The notes beneath the pieces are model-generated. The model had not been told where the DNA came from, did not search any database, and saw nothing but the letters and a program-made list of their open reading frames with translations. Below are positions 1-7,904 of a stretch of DNA of 64,000 bases, piece after piece. A program made the position numbers and the translations under genes. Every line of letters begins with the position of its first letter. The stretch's first letter is position 1. The DNA is taken from assembly GCF_947387515.1 (NCBI RefSeq), contig NZ_CANDOB010000002.1, forward strand, positions 558,001 to 622,000, read 5' to 3'. The DNA is from Alkalihalobacillus sp. CinArs1 (GTDB lineage: Bacteria > Bacillota > Bacilli > Bacillales > Guptibacillaceae).

Positions 1-27
1 AACCACTGGCATAAGGGGGTGTAGTCT

Positions 28-1014
28 ATGAAAATCTTAGAATCAATCAGTAATCTTGCAGGAAAATACTTCGCTCTATGGGTGATTGGAGTAGCACTGA
101 TTGCTTACTTCATTCCAACACCGTTCTTGGGGTTAGGAAGTTACATTACGATTCTATTAGGAGTCGTGATGTTTGGAATGGGACTTACACTAAAGCCAGT
201 AGACTTTAAATTGGTTCTAAAAAAGCCTGTTCCTGTCATCATAGGAGTTGCGGCTCAATTCATCATCATGCCTTTGATCGCCTTGCTTCTAGCCATCGTC
301 TTTCAGCTGCCCGCTGAATTAGCTGCTGGTCTTGTATTGCTAGGATCTGTACCTGGTGGAACATCGTCGAACGTGATGGTTTATTTAGCAAAAGGGAATC
401 TTGCTCTTTCTGTTGCGATGACATCGTTGTCTACAATGCTCGCACCGATCGTAACTCCACTCATATTGTTAGCACTAGCCGGGCAATGGTTACCAGTGGA
501 TCCCATCGCTATGTTTCTATCGATCGTACAAGTCATCATCGTACCGATTACGTTAGGGGTACTCGTTCGAAAAGTGTTTCCAACCGCGGTTGATAAAAGT
601 TCTGCCGTTATCCCTCTGATTTCAGTCATGGCGATCATTATCATCGTGTCTGCTGTTGTTTCAGCAAACGTTGAAAGTATTACAACGTCAGGTTTATTGA
701 TCTTCTCAGCTGTGATGGTTCATAATCTATTAGGACTCTCGCTAGGCTACGTTACAGCATTAGTGATGAAGTTAGATGAAAGTAAACGCCGTGCGATTTC
801 GATTGAAGTCGGTATGCAAAACTCTGGACTCGGTGTTGCCCTCGCAACGGCTCACTTCGGTCCACTAGCGGCACTTCCAAATGTCATCGCAGCAGTATGG
901 CATAATATATCAGGGCCGATTCTTGCTACGATTTGGTCGAAGAAGCCGATTGAAGGAAAAGAGAGTGATTCAACCACTCAGGTTAAAACTGAATTGCAAA
1001 GAACCGGAATTTAA
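28..1014 (+). CDS. Bile acid:sodium symporter (BASS) family transporter
   Basis: A 328-residue polytopic membrane protein with about ten hydrophobic segments. It has the BASS-family glycine/serine-rich stretch GSVPGGTSSN near residues 112-121 and the later EVGMQNSGLG motif near 263-272; both belong to the sodium- and substrate-binding crossover region of this family. Family members import organic anions with sodium; the Bacillus homologue is YocS. The substrate here cannot be read. A strong GGGGGTG ribosome site precedes the ATG. It appears monocistronic, with a terminator directly downstream. The family call is solid; the substrate is unknown. Confidence 0.9.
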   Translation: MKILESISNLAGKYFALWVIGVALIAYFIPTPFLGLGSYITILLGVVMFGMGLTLKPVDFKLVLKKPVPVIIGVAAQFIIMPLIALLLAIVFQLPAELAAGLVLLGSVPGGTSSNVMVYLAKGNLALSVAMTSLSTMLAPIVTPLILLALAGQWLPVDPIAMFLSIVQVIIVPITLGVLVRKVFPTAVDKSSAVIPLISVMAIIIIVSAVVSANVESITTSGLLIFSAVMVHNLLGLSLGYVTALVMKLDESKRRAISIEVGMQNSGLGVALATAHFGPLAALPNVIAAVWHNISGPILATIWSKKPIEGKESDSTTQVKTELQRTGI

Positions 1015-1056
1015 AAGAAAGCCCAGGTCATATTCTCGATGACCTGGGCTTTCTTT
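1015..1056 (+). terminator. Rho-independent terminator of the BASS transporter gene
   Basis: A perfect 13-bp stem (AAAGCCCAGGTCA with its complement, 1018-1030 and 1040-1052) is followed by TTCTTT, beginning directly after the stop codon. Confidence 0.85.
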
Positions 1057-1069
1057 GAATAAATATGCC

Positions 1070-1104
1070 ATAGCGTGTCAGACCGACAAAGTCTGACACG
1101 CTAT
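1070..1104. repeat. Perfect 14-bp inverted repeat (hairpin)
   Basis: ATAGCGTGTCAGAC at 1070-1083 and its exact reverse complement at 1091-1104 surround a 7-base loop (CGACAAA). There is no T-run afterwards, so it is not a typical terminator. It lies between the terminator and the first REP-like repeat and may be another extragenic palindrome. Confidence 0.7.
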
Positions 1105-1157
1105 ATGTTTAGTAGATGGATCGCTTCAAGCATGTTCCACGCTCCCTGTAGGTGAGA

Positions 1158-1184
1158 GGGACAGTGAACCTGTCCCTCCGTCCC
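1158..1184 (-). repeat. 27-bp REP-like palindromic repeat, copy 1
   Basis: One of six related 27-bp units in the first 3.2 kb. Read on the minus strand the unit is GGGAC, three variable bases, GGGACAGGTTC, two variable bases, TGTCCC. The inner GGGACA/TGTCCC pair forms a hairpin. This copy lies alone upstream of the PAS-STAS gene. Confidence 0.75.
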
Positions 1185-1287
1185 CCAAAAAAAGGAGACA
1201 TGACGAACGATGACGAATTAATAGAGAATAGCTCCTATTACTAAAGTTCGGCATCAAATCAAGAATCACTCAAGTAGTGAAGGGGGA

Positions 1288-2022
1288 ATGAATGTGAACG
1301 ACCTTTCTCGTGCAGTGCTAGATCACGTTTCTTACGGAGTCTTAGCCATCGACACGGAATATCGCATCACGTTACTTAATAAATCCGGAGCAAGTTTACT
1401 AGAATTATCACCTGAAGAAGTGCTGGGGAGAGACATGTATGAGGTGTTCCCGGATGCTCCTGAAGAGGTTCGGCACGTAGAGAGGACGGTTAAAACTCAT
1501 AAAGAATATCACATCGATGTGATGCCTTATCAATATGGGAAATACGATACATTCCTCTCGATTCAAACGAGACTGCTACGAGAAGATGACATCGTCGTCG
1601 GTGCAATGGTTGAGTTTACAGATGTCACGGACCTCTATAAAAAACAATTGCAGCTCGTAAGTCGTGTCGAAAGCTTGTCAGTAAACGTCATTCCTCTTAG
1701 TAAAGGAATCGCGGTACTTCCTCTTCAATCCACGATGGATGAAAATGAGTTTAATCATATCATCGATAAAGGGGTCGAAAGGGTTTCGGAGCTCAGGGTG
1801 AGTAGATTAATCCTCGACCTTTCCTCGATTGGAAACATTGATCCAGTTCTTCTCGCAAACATTCAAAAGCTAGTAAAAACAGTTTCCCTCATCGGTACGA
1901 ACGTCATCATCACGGGAGTCCGTCCGTCTGTCGCAATCGAATGGAGTAAATCGCATGAAGAGAACGTTCAAGCAGCTTTTTATCAGAATTTAGGAATCGC
2001 ATTAAGAGACGTGTTTGGGTGA
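1288..2022 (+). CDS. PAS-STAS domain protein (RsbR/stressosome-like)
   Basis: A 244-residue soluble protein. Residues about 5-115 form a PAS sensor domain (DHVSYGVLAIDTEYRITLLN followed by VLGRDMYEVFP and a VVGAMVEFTDVT end). Residues about 130-240 resemble a STAS domain (SKGIAVLPLQ, SRLILDLSSIGNID, VIITGVRPSVA), the fold of anti-sigma antagonists and RsbR co-antagonists. A role in signal sensing upstream of a partner-switching or stressosome module is inferred; no kinase or sigma gene is nearby. ATG 1288 sits very close to the AGGGGG site; the in-frame GTG at 1294 has better spacing and may be the true start. Confidence 0.75.
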   Translation: MNVNDLSRAVLDHVSYGVLAIDTEYRITLLNKSGASLLELSPEEVLGRDMYEVFPDAPEEVRHVERTVKTHKEYHIDVMPYQYGKYDTFLSIQTRLLREDDIVVGAMVEFTDVTDLYKKQLQLVSRVESLSVNVIPLSKGIAVLPLQSTMDENEFNHIIDKGVERVSELRVSRLILDLSSIGNIDPVLLANIQKLVKTVSLIGTNVIITGVRPSVAIEWSKSHEENVQAAFYQNLGIALRDVFG

Positions 2023-2049
2023 GGGACGAAGGGACAGGTTCCTTGTCCC
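2023..2049 (+). repeat. 27-bp REP-like palindromic repeat, copy 2
   Basis: Forward-orientation copy beginning on the base after the stop codon of the PAS-STAS gene. It is paired with an inverted copy at 2069-2095, so the two together can form a long hairpin. Confidence 0.75.
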
Positions 2050-2068
2050 AGTGACATATCAGGTGAGC

Positions 2069-2095
2069 GGGACAGTGAACCTGTCCCTGTGTCCC
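2069..2095 (-). repeat. 27-bp REP-like palindromic repeat, copy 3
   Basis: Inverted relative to copy 2. It supplies a spurious in-frame GTG (2089) upstream of the real ATG of the next gene. Confidence 0.75.
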
Positions 2096-2112
2096 AGAAA
2101 AGAGGTATGCCC

Positions 2113-2988
2113 ATGAATGAGTTACAGAAAGTAATCGACACCTTCAAATTGAACGTGCTAGCAGTCGAGAATGTTCCAGAGTCATTTAGTTCGACTGTAT
2201 ACAAGGTGAAACTCAGTGATCAACAGCTTGTATATATTAAAATTCAATACACCAAGGTCAAACGGGATCGTGAAGTAACGGTTCTCAAGCGTTTACATAA
2301 CGAACTGCCTGTGCCGAAACTGCTAGATTACTGGGAAGGTGATGATGACATCACTGGAGCACTATTATTATCTGCAATCGATGGGGTTCCTCTTTCTGAA
2401 AAAGTTGACCCCGCTTTGGCGTATGATATCGGTGTTCATCATGCCAAACTACATGCCATCGTTCCAGAGAAATTGGATTTCGAGAGTGCCGTTTCGAACG
2501 AGTATGACGATTGGTCTCAGTTCATTGAACGACAGTTTTATTCATTTGCGGAGGATGTGAAGGAAGTCATCGATCACAGGTTGTATGAGCGATCACTTCA
2601 CCATTTTCACCAGCTCCAGCATTCTCTTCCACCTAAAGATGGTCCGAGTTTTATACATATGGATTTTCGTCCAGGAAATATTTTGGTTTATGAGAATCGC
2701 GTTGCAGGGATTATTGATTTTGAAAGTGTCAGAATCGGTTCAACAGAAATCGACTTTACAAAGATTAATCGTGATATCTTCAGCGTCTTTCCCGGAACGT
2801 TAGAAGCCTTTCAGGAAGGGTATCGAACGGTTCGCCCACTCATCGATCTAGAAAAAGTTTTACCTTTTTATGCATTCGTAGATGCTTTCAACTCGATTGG
2901 CTGGTGCAAAAGGAGAGGGATTGAAAGAAATCGGTCATTTATGGAGCGGAACTATGGTTTGTTAAGAGGGTTTCTCCATAAGACTTGA
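2113..2988 (+). CDS. Aminoglycoside phosphotransferase-fold kinase (APH family)
   Basis: A 291-residue protein with the APH/choline-kinase catalytic core: HMDFRPGN (His182, Asp184, Asn189) as catalytic loop and IDFE as the metal-binding Asp motif shortly after. The N-terminal lobe contains a kinase-like beta sheet with VYIKIQ. Such proteins phosphorylate small hydroxyl compounds; the substrate cannot be told and resistance should not be assumed. ATG 2113 is chosen because AAAAGAGG lies at ideal spacing; an upstream GTG at 2089 belongs to a repeat. The gene is flanked on both sides by REP-like repeats. Confidence 0.75.
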   Translation: MNELQKVIDTFKLNVLAVENVPESFSSTVYKVKLSDQQLVYIKIQYTKVKRDREVTVLKRLHNELPVPKLLDYWEGDDDITGALLLSAIDGVPLSEKVDPALAYDIGVHHAKLHAIVPEKLDFESAVSNEYDDWSQFIERQFYSFAEDVKEVIDHRLYERSLHHFHQLQHSLPPKDGPSFIHMDFRPGNILVYENRVAGIIDFESVRIGSTEIDFTKINRDIFSVFPGTLEAFQEGYRTVRPLIDLEKVLPFYAFVDAFNSIGWCKRRGIERNRSFMERNYGLLRGFLHKT

Positions 2989-3015
2989 GGGACAGAGGAC
3001 CTGTCCCCTTGTCTT
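2989..3015 (-). repeat. 27-bp REP-like palindromic repeat, copy 4 (degenerate)
   Basis: Begins directly after the stop codon of the APH-like gene. Its outer arm is decayed (GTCTT instead of GTCCC). Confidence 0.6.
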
Positions 3016-3043
3016 GCAATCTGTTAAACTATGGAAGGAGAGA

Positions 3044-3070
3044 GGGACGTAGGGACAGGTTCCATGTCCC
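3044..3070 (+). repeat. 27-bp REP-like palindromic repeat, copy 5
   Basis: Forward-orientation copy, with an inverted copy at 3099-3125. The pair mirrors the 2023/2069 pair in spacing and polarity. Confidence 0.75.
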
Positions 3071-3098
3071 AATTAAACTAATTGATATTCACGTGAGA

Positions 3099-3125
3099 GG
3101 GACAGTGAACCTGTCCCCTTGTCCC
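3099..3125 (-). repeat. 27-bp REP-like palindromic repeat, copy 6
   Basis: Inverted copy ending five bases before the AAAAGGAG ribosome site of the following gene. It would be transcribed as leader sequence. Confidence 0.75.
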
Positions 3126-3143
3126 GCAAAAGGAGCAATTACG

Positions 3144-3545
3144 TTGAAAAGACTACATAAAGTAAATGTCACGTTGTTTAGCTTATTACTAATCAGCTTA
3201 GTGCTCATGGTGCTGATCGTCTACAGAGATATAAACAGCAACTTAGGGATAGGGATCGTGATCGCTGGTTTGGTGTTCGTATTTCTCTATGTTTTTTATC
3301 TTGCCATCCTTGCAATCGTGAAATTGTTTGGAATGGACCGAGATGAAAAGAAGGGGAGGCTCCTTAAGTTTTTAGCTTGGTTTGGAGGTCTGACCGTAAT
3401 GGATGTTGCGGTCTCGTTGATCACGTCAACGGATATACGTCCCCTTGATTTCTTCACGTCGTTCGGGATTGCGGTTGGGATCACGTTCTTCGATGTATTG
3501 TTTTTCAAGCAGCAACGGTATGACAAAGGCGTAACTCCTAAGTAG
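3144..3545 (+). CDS. Small four-helix membrane protein of unknown function
   Basis: A 133-residue protein with about four hydrophobic segments (residues 8-25, 34-58, 77-93 and 105-122), a short charged cytoplasmic loop (MDRDEKKGR) between the second and third, and a basic C-terminus. The family is not recognised. TTG 3144 is the start because AAAAGGAG precedes it; the reading frame remains open further upstream, but only through the repeat sequences. Confidence 0.6.
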   Translation: MKRLHKVNVTLFSLLLISLVLMVLIVYRDINSNLGIGIVIAGLVFVFLYVFYLAILAIVKLFGMDRDEKKGRLLKFLAWFGGLTVMDVAVSLITSTDIRPLDFFTSFGIAVGITFFDVLFFKQQRYDKGVTPK

Positions 3546-3581
3546 GGGTGCGTCTTTTTGTTTAGGGAAGGAGGTAACTGT

Positions 3582-4469
3582 ATGAAGATAAGAGGAATCA
3601 CCTATGTCCTAATCGGGGCAGGAAGCTTTGGGTTCACACCGATCTTTGTGAAGACAGCCTTTGGCTATGAGTACACATTAGGGCAGGTCAATCTTGTTCA
3701 GATGCTACTCGCCTTTTTATTATTGCTCGGTTTATGCCTGTTACAAGGGTTAAGAGTTAACCAGTCGAAAAATGATTTGATAAAAATCATGATGACAGGG
3801 ACGGCGATGGGACTAACGAGCATCTTCTATTACGGTGCCATGTTGTATTTGAGCGCATCATTAGCCATCATCATGCTCTTTCAATTCGTTTGGATCGGCA
3901 TGATCTACGAGTGGATCTTCAGCAAGGTCAAGCCGACCAGAATGAATTTCCTCTCATTACTCGTCACGTTGACAGGAGTTGTGTTCGCATCGAACATCAT
4001 CGTTAGCGGGGTGTCGTCACTTCATCCCCTCGGCTTATTGTTAGGGTTTCTCGCAGGTGCATCTTATGCCGGTTTTATTTTCTTTAGTGGGCAAGTCGCA
4101 ACAGAGTCCAACCCAATCGTACGCAGTATGCTGATGGTGGCTGGTTCTCTCGTTCTCGTCCTAATTGTGTTCATCAGAGACATCCCAACGATCGCTGTGA
4201 TAGACGGTCGTTTGTGGTTATTAGGGGTAGGGCTTGCGCTCGTTGGAGGTGTTATTCCCACGCTGTTCTTTGCAAAGGGCGCTCCGCTCATTTCAGGAAG
4301 ACTCGCGAACGTACTAAGTTCCATCGAACTCCCTGTTGCCATTATTTCGGCTATGATCGTGCTGTCGGAAGCCGTTTCGTTTTTACAGTGGATAGGGGTG
4401 CTGTTGATCGTTGCAGCAATCGTAATTAATGAACTCGGGGATATGGCGAGAGACAAAGCTCTTGAGTAA
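3582..4469 (+). CDS. EamA/DMT-family transporter
   Basis: A 295-residue protein with ten hydrophobic segments in two EamA repeats (about 6-140 and 150-290), typical of drug/metabolite transporters. Family motifs such as a Gly-rich first helix (YVLIGAGSFGFTPIF) and a final helix carrying VLSEAVSFLQWIGVLLI are visible. The substrate is unknown. The AAGGAGGT site upstream of ATG 3582 decides the start over an upstream TTG at 3558. A very small membrane protein gene follows 13 bases downstream, probably co-transcribed. Confidence 0.85.
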   Translation: MKIRGITYVLIGAGSFGFTPIFVKTAFGYEYTLGQVNLVQMLLAFLLLLGLCLLQGLRVNQSKNDLIKIMMTGTAMGLTSIFYYGAMLYLSASLAIIMLFQFVWIGMIYEWIFSKVKPTRMNFLSLLVTLTGVVFASNIIVSGVSSLHPLGLLLGFLAGASYAGFIFFSGQVATESNPIVRSMLMVAGSLVLVLIVFIRDIPTIAVIDGRLWLLGVGLALVGGVIPTLFFAKGAPLISGRLANVLSSIELPVAIISAMIVLSEAVSFLQWIGVLLIVAAIVINELGDMARDKALE

Positions 4470-4482
4470 GGACGTGTTAAAT

Positions 4483-4668
4483 ATGGATGTTATTGCAGTT
4501 GTACTGATGTCGATCGGACTCATACTTGCGCCGGTAATCGGGTTCTTTTATCCTGCTTGGTTAAGGATGAAAGGAGAAGAGGTTAGTGAGAAAAAGCTCT
4601 ACGGGATACGCGCTGCTGGAATCGGTGCGCTGCTGCTCATGTATGTGTTAACGCAGGCAATAAGGTAA
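4483..4668 (+). CDS. Small two-helix membrane protein
   Basis: A 61-residue protein with hydrophobic segments at about 2-24 and 42-59 around a charged middle (MKGEEVSEKKLYG). It lies between the DMT transporter and a GNAT gene and its stop overlaps the latter's upstream region, suggesting one transcript. Function unknown. ATG 4483 is preferred; an upstream ATG at 4429 would overlap the transporter gene. Confidence 0.55.
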   Translation: MDVIAVVLMSIGLILAPVIGFFYPAWLRMKGEEVSEKKLYGIRAAGIGALLLMYVLTQAIR

Positions 4669-4685
4669 TGAGAGGGGGGATAACG

Positions 4686-5204
4686 TTGATCAGAAAGATG
4701 ACATCAGAAGATCTACCAGAGTTGGTGGATATCTATATAGAAGTATTTCTATCAAGTCACGCAGCCATTCTACCACGAGATTTCTTAGAAACGGTTACAT
4801 ATAAAACGGTCCTCGATCGATTTGAGCGCATCTTCCAAAGTGACGTTCGACGTCCTTTTTCCTTCGTAAAAATATGCGATGAGAAAATCGTAGGATTTGT
4901 TCTTGGAACGTTCGCGTTACATCCTCCAAAAGGTCATAAAGGTGAAATCAAGATGCTCTATGTCTTGCAGGAGTATCAACATGTTGGAATAGGGAAGCAG
5001 CTCCTACAAAACGCGGTTCAGCATTTCTTGAACCATCATGTGGAGTCTATGTTTATCGGGACTTTCAAAGCGAACGAAGCTGCCAGAGCTTTTTATGACC
5101 GATTGGATGGGGAGGTTTTCAGTGAGCAGACCGATCTTATCAACGGCCATCCTCTTGTCACGGTAAACTATGGATGGTCTTCGATTCGTCGGTTGTTAGA
5201 TTAA
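4686..5204 (+). CDS. GNAT family N-acetyltransferase
   Basis: A 172-residue protein with the GNAT fold. The acetyl-CoA loop is seen in the stretch MLYVLQEYQHVGIGKQLL (motif A, Q-x-x-G-x-G/A form) around residue 100, and motif B in ANEAARAFYDRLDGEVF. The substrate is unknown. TTG 4686 follows an AGAGGGGGG site and is preferred to ATG 4668, which overlaps the previous stop codon. Confidence 0.8.
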   Translation: MIRKMTSEDLPELVDIYIEVFLSSHAAILPRDFLETVTYKTVLDRFERIFQSDVRRPFSFVKICDEKIVGFVLGTFALHPPKGHKGEIKMLYVLQEYQHVGIGKQLLQNAVQHFLNHHVESMFIGTFKANEAARAFYDRLDGEVFSEQTDLINGHPLVTVNYGWSSIRRLLD

Positions 5205-5206
5205 GT

Positions 5207-5234
5207 CTGACATTCGTAATAAACCTGTTAAACT
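5207..5234 (+). promoter_or_regulatory. Candidate sigma-A promoter upstream of the DUF2785 gene
   Basis: CTGACA at 5207-5212 and TAAACT at 5229-5234 are separated by 16 bp. The -10 and following bases form a 17-bp stretch that also occurs at 3021-3037. Confidence 0.45.
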
Positions 5235-5255
5235 ATGGAAGAAGGGGTGGTGTCA

Positions 5256-6092
5256 GTGAGTGTTGAAACGCTAGAGAAGACGTTAAGAGAGTTAGATTGT
5301 GAAGCCGTTGACATGGATGCGCTTCTTCAAGAGATGCTAAGTGAAATCGGGACGACGGATCCGGTGCTGCGGGATGAGTTAATCTATCGCACGTTTTGTC
5401 ATCTTGTGATGGAGAATCATCTAAGTGAAGAGCAGTTGATCGAAACGTTGAAGACATGTCTTGATGATCAGCATCTTTTCTATAAAATTGGAGCGGAAAA
5501 AGGTGAAGCCGTTTTTACTCGCTCATTTTCTGTACTGGTAATCGCATTGATTTTACATAAAGACCGCGAATCCTCTTTTTTACCAGATGAACTGATTCAA
5601 ATTACAACTGAAGCAGTAGTGCGCTACCTTCAGGAAGAGTGTGATGTAAGAGGTTATGTGAAGGGGAAGGGCTGGGCGCACAGTATCGCGCACGGTGCTG
5701 ATGCACTTGATGAAGCGATTCGTCATGATGTGTTTCGTAGAGAACAGATCGATTCTTGTCTGAATACGATTGCGGGCTGTCTCTTTAAAAAAGGTGTGTA
5801 CGTTGACGATGAAGACGAGCGGTTACTGATGGCGATAGAGGCACTTCTTCATAAAGGGTTAAAAGATGATGTCCTCGCAACATGGGTGAAGCGAGTTGAC
5901 GATGAGCTCACTTCTTCGTTCGACCAAGAAGGATTTAGCGCCGCGTTTTCTCATACGAAAGCGAACGTATTAGGCTTTCTTAAAAGTTGTTATTTCAGAC
6001 TAAAATTTCGTCATGAGGCAAAAGAAACGATGACTGCGATCGAGCATGTACTAGAGAAATGGATGAAGAAGTTTTATGGAAGCGGTGAGTAA
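5256..6092 (+). CDS. DUF2785 family protein
   Basis: About 278 residues, soluble and helical. The conserved GWAHSIAHGADAL motif near residue 150 marks the DUF2785 family of Bacilli; the two His in it suggest a metal or catalytic site, but no activity is established to my knowledge. GTG 5256 has the best spacing from the GAAGGGGTGG site; ATG 5235 and GTG 5250 are in-frame alternatives. The next small ORF starts two bases after the stop. Confidence 0.75.
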   Translation: MSVETLEKTLRELDCEAVDMDALLQEMLSEIGTTDPVLRDELIYRTFCHLVMENHLSEEQLIETLKTCLDDQHLFYKIGAEKGEAVFTRSFSVLVIALILHKDRESSFLPDELIQITTEAVVRYLQEECDVRGYVKGKGWAHSIAHGADALDEAIRHDVFRREQIDSCLNTIAGCLFKKGVYVDDEDERLLMAIEALLHKGLKDDVLATWVKRVDDELTSSFDQEGFSAAFSHTKANVLGFLKSCYFRLKFRHEAKETMTAIEHVLEKWMKKFYGSGE

Positions 6093-6094
6093 CG

Positions 6095-6208
6095 GTGAGA
6101 AAGCGGAAAGAAAAAGGGTTTCTACGAGAACTTGGAGAATATACGTTTCTCGAGATCATCGCAAATATCCTCATGTTCATTCCACGCATGATCATGCGAT
6201 TTTTCTGA
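6095..6208 (+). CDS. 37-residue amphipathic small protein
   Basis: A short ORF with a GTG start, beginning two bases after the DUF2785 stop and ending 16 bases before the next gene, so it fits an operon exactly. The product has a very basic N-terminus (RKRKEKG) then FLRELGEYTFLEIIANILMF, a hydrophobic helix, ending PRMIMRFF. It looks like a small membrane-associated peptide. The tight packing supports it being real; function unknown. Confidence 0.55.
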   Translation: MRKRKEKGFLRELGEYTFLEIIANILMFIPRMIMRFF

Positions 6209-6224
6209 TAAAAGGAGAGGGAGA

Positions 6225-6701
6225 ATGATTACATTTGTACCATGTGATGGCACGCAGCTCGAAGTTGAGAAGGAGATTTTCAATCGTAACCCTGCATATA
6301 ATGTGATCGCGTTTGATAAAGAAACGCTAGATGACTCAGATCTACAAGAGCAGTATCGTGATATGAAGGAGTTTCATACTGAACGGTACTTGGTGAAGGA
6401 GAATGATCACGTTCTAGGGGTCATCGAATACGGCATGGAGAGTCCTCGATCTCGAAAGCCGTGGTTAAGTTTATTGATAATCGATAGGCAATACCAGGGG
6501 CGAGGCTATGCTAGGAAAGTGTACGGTCTTTATGAGAGTAAGATGGTTGAAAAAGGTGCCGATCTCATTCAAATCGCTGTCCATGCGGAAAATTCATACG
6601 CGTTACGTTTTTGGCGTTCGATTGGGTTTGAAGTTTATGATGAGCGGGCGTACGAAGGGAAGCAATACTATAGTTTAGATAAAACGTTAGCGAGGTTCTA
6701 A
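6225..6701 (+). CDS. GNAT family N-acetyltransferase
   Basis: A 158-residue GNAT protein: LSLLIIDRQYQGRGYARKVY carries the Q-x-x-G-R-G/A acetyl-CoA loop (residues about 85-100), and ENSYALRFWRSIGFEVYDE is motif B. ATG 6225 is preceded by AAAGGAGAGG. It is probably co-transcribed with the two genes upstream and the small membrane protein two bases downstream. Substrate unknown. Confidence 0.8.
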   Translation: MITFVPCDGTQLEVEKEIFNRNPAYNVIAFDKETLDDSDLQEQYRDMKEFHTERYLVKENDHVLGVIEYGMESPRSRKPWLSLLIIDRQYQGRGYARKVYGLYESKMVEKGADLIQIAVHAENSYALRFWRSIGFEVYDERAYEGKQYYSLDKTLARF

Positions 6702-6703
6702 GA

Positions 6704-6904
6704 ATGAAAGAAGAGGAGAATAAGAAAAAAAGCAGGTTTTTTGTTACTTTTGCTAGTTTGTTTTTAGGTCATCTTACTGTAGATACCTTCAACGGAAGCC
6801 CCTTCACGTGGGGGGAATATTTCATGGTGTCGTTTTTAGCGATGCTCATTCATATGTTTTTCTCTTGGGCATGGAATTCAAAGGAGTATAGGCAAGAACA
6901 GTAG
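6704..6904 (+). CDS. Small membrane protein, 66 residues
   Basis: The product has a lysine-rich N-terminus and two hydrophobic segments separated by a short polar loop (TFNGSPFTWGEY), ending in a charged tail. It starts two bases after the GNAT stop. No family recognised. Confidence 0.55.
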   Translation: MKEEENKKKSRFFVTFASLFLGHLTVDTFNGSPFTWGEYFMVSFLAMLIHMFFSWAWNSKEYRQEQ

Positions 6905-6924
6905 ATTTTAGAGGAGGCGGTACT

Positions 6925-7308
6925 GTGTTGTTCTTCTATTTAATCGTTTTAACCGTCATCTATCTCTTCGTAAGCGAAATTTACATGAAGCGAATGCTAG
7001 GTATTAAAGAGCGTAGTAGATGGATTTTCCATGATGAGAGGTATAAAGTTTCGATGATCATCGATGTTGTGATTGTACTTGCCTTCATTTTTATCTCATT
7101 TGAATTCATCGTTGAGAGACCAAATTCCCCAGCGATCGTGATGTTAATGCCATCGATGATCATGGCCTTTCTCATATCCATCAATCGTGGAGTGGAGGAT
7201 TATCTTCAAGATCCAACGAGTAAAGCACATTACCATGAGTGGTTAGCTGCATGTATGGTCGTTCTTGCATTTGGAGTGTTCTATTTATGGGAAAGAGGAA
7301 GCATTTGA
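6925..7308 (+). CDS. DUF4181-like membrane protein
   Basis: A 127-residue protein with four hydrophobic segments (about 1-18, 45-62, 68-86 and 108-122). The layout, including a short basic loop after the first helix (MKRMLGIKERSRW) and HEW before the last helix, resembles the small DUF4181 family. The GTG start follows a GAGGAGG site. Function unknown; the family assignment is tentative. Confidence 0.55.
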   Translation: MLFFYLIVLTVIYLFVSEIYMKRMLGIKERSRWIFHDERYKVSMIIDVVIVLAFIFISFEFIVERPNSPAIVMLMPSMIMAFLISINRGVEDYLQDPTSKAHYHEWLAACMVVLAFGVFYLWERGSI

Positions 7309-7389
7309 ATTGGATGAACTTCTCGCTAGGAAGTTTTCTGCTTTTAGGTCGTATAAATACCGCTAGTCGATCAAATAAGGAGTTTAACA

Positions 7390-7884
7390 ATGACCAACAT
7401 TCGAGAAATGACGAGGGAAGACTGGGAAGAAGTGAAAGAAATCTATCGGTTCGGAATCGAGACGGGTAACGCAACATTTGAGCATAGCACACCTACCTAC
7501 GAAGCGTTCATCTCGAACGCTGTTAATGAATGTACCTTGGTCGCAGTGGACGAACGTGGTGTTCAAGGGTGGTGTAAATGCAATCGATCGTCGAGTCGAT
7601 ACGTGTATCGCGGAGTCGGAGAGGTGAGCGTCTATGTTCATCCACGTGAAAAGGGGAAGGGAATCGGGAATTTGTTGCTGCAAACGTTAATCAAAAGGTC
7701 TGAAGAAGCGGGCTTTTGGACGCTAAGTGCTGGGATCTTTCCTGAAAATATCGGTAGTATTACGTTACATAAGAAGAATGGTTTTGAAAAACTAGGAATT
7801 CGGAAAAGGGTGGGACGCATGCAAGATGGGCGATGGCGAGATGTGATTCTATTCGAAAAAAGAAGTGATGTTGTAGGTGTTTAG
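7390..7884 (+). CDS. GNAT acetyltransferase, phosphinothricin-acetyltransferase-like
   Basis: A 164-residue protein resembling the Pat/YwnH branch of GNATs. Typical features are the N-terminal IYRFGIETGNATFE, the cofactor loop SVYVHPREKGKGIGNLLL, and ENIGSITLHKKNGFEKLG. Members acetylate the amino group of phosphinothricin, methionine sulfoximine or related amino acids; the actual substrate is not determined by sequence. ATG 7390 follows AAGGAG. A broken regulator gene lies directly downstream. Confidence 0.75.
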   Translation: MTNIREMTREDWEEVKEIYRFGIETGNATFEHSTPTYEAFISNAVNECTLVAVDERGVQGWCKCNRSSSRYVYRGVGEVSVYVHPREKGKGIGNLLLQTLIKRSEEAGFWTLSAGIFPENIGSITLHKKNGFEKLGIRKRVGRMQDGRWRDVILFEKRSDVVGV

Positions 7885-7904
7885 TGCAGACGGTGGGGTG
7901 TTGA

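Noticed and set aside
2113-2988. Aminoglycoside-resistance gene
   Set aside because: The APH fold is shared with many metabolic kinases, and no resistance context or substrate motif is visible.
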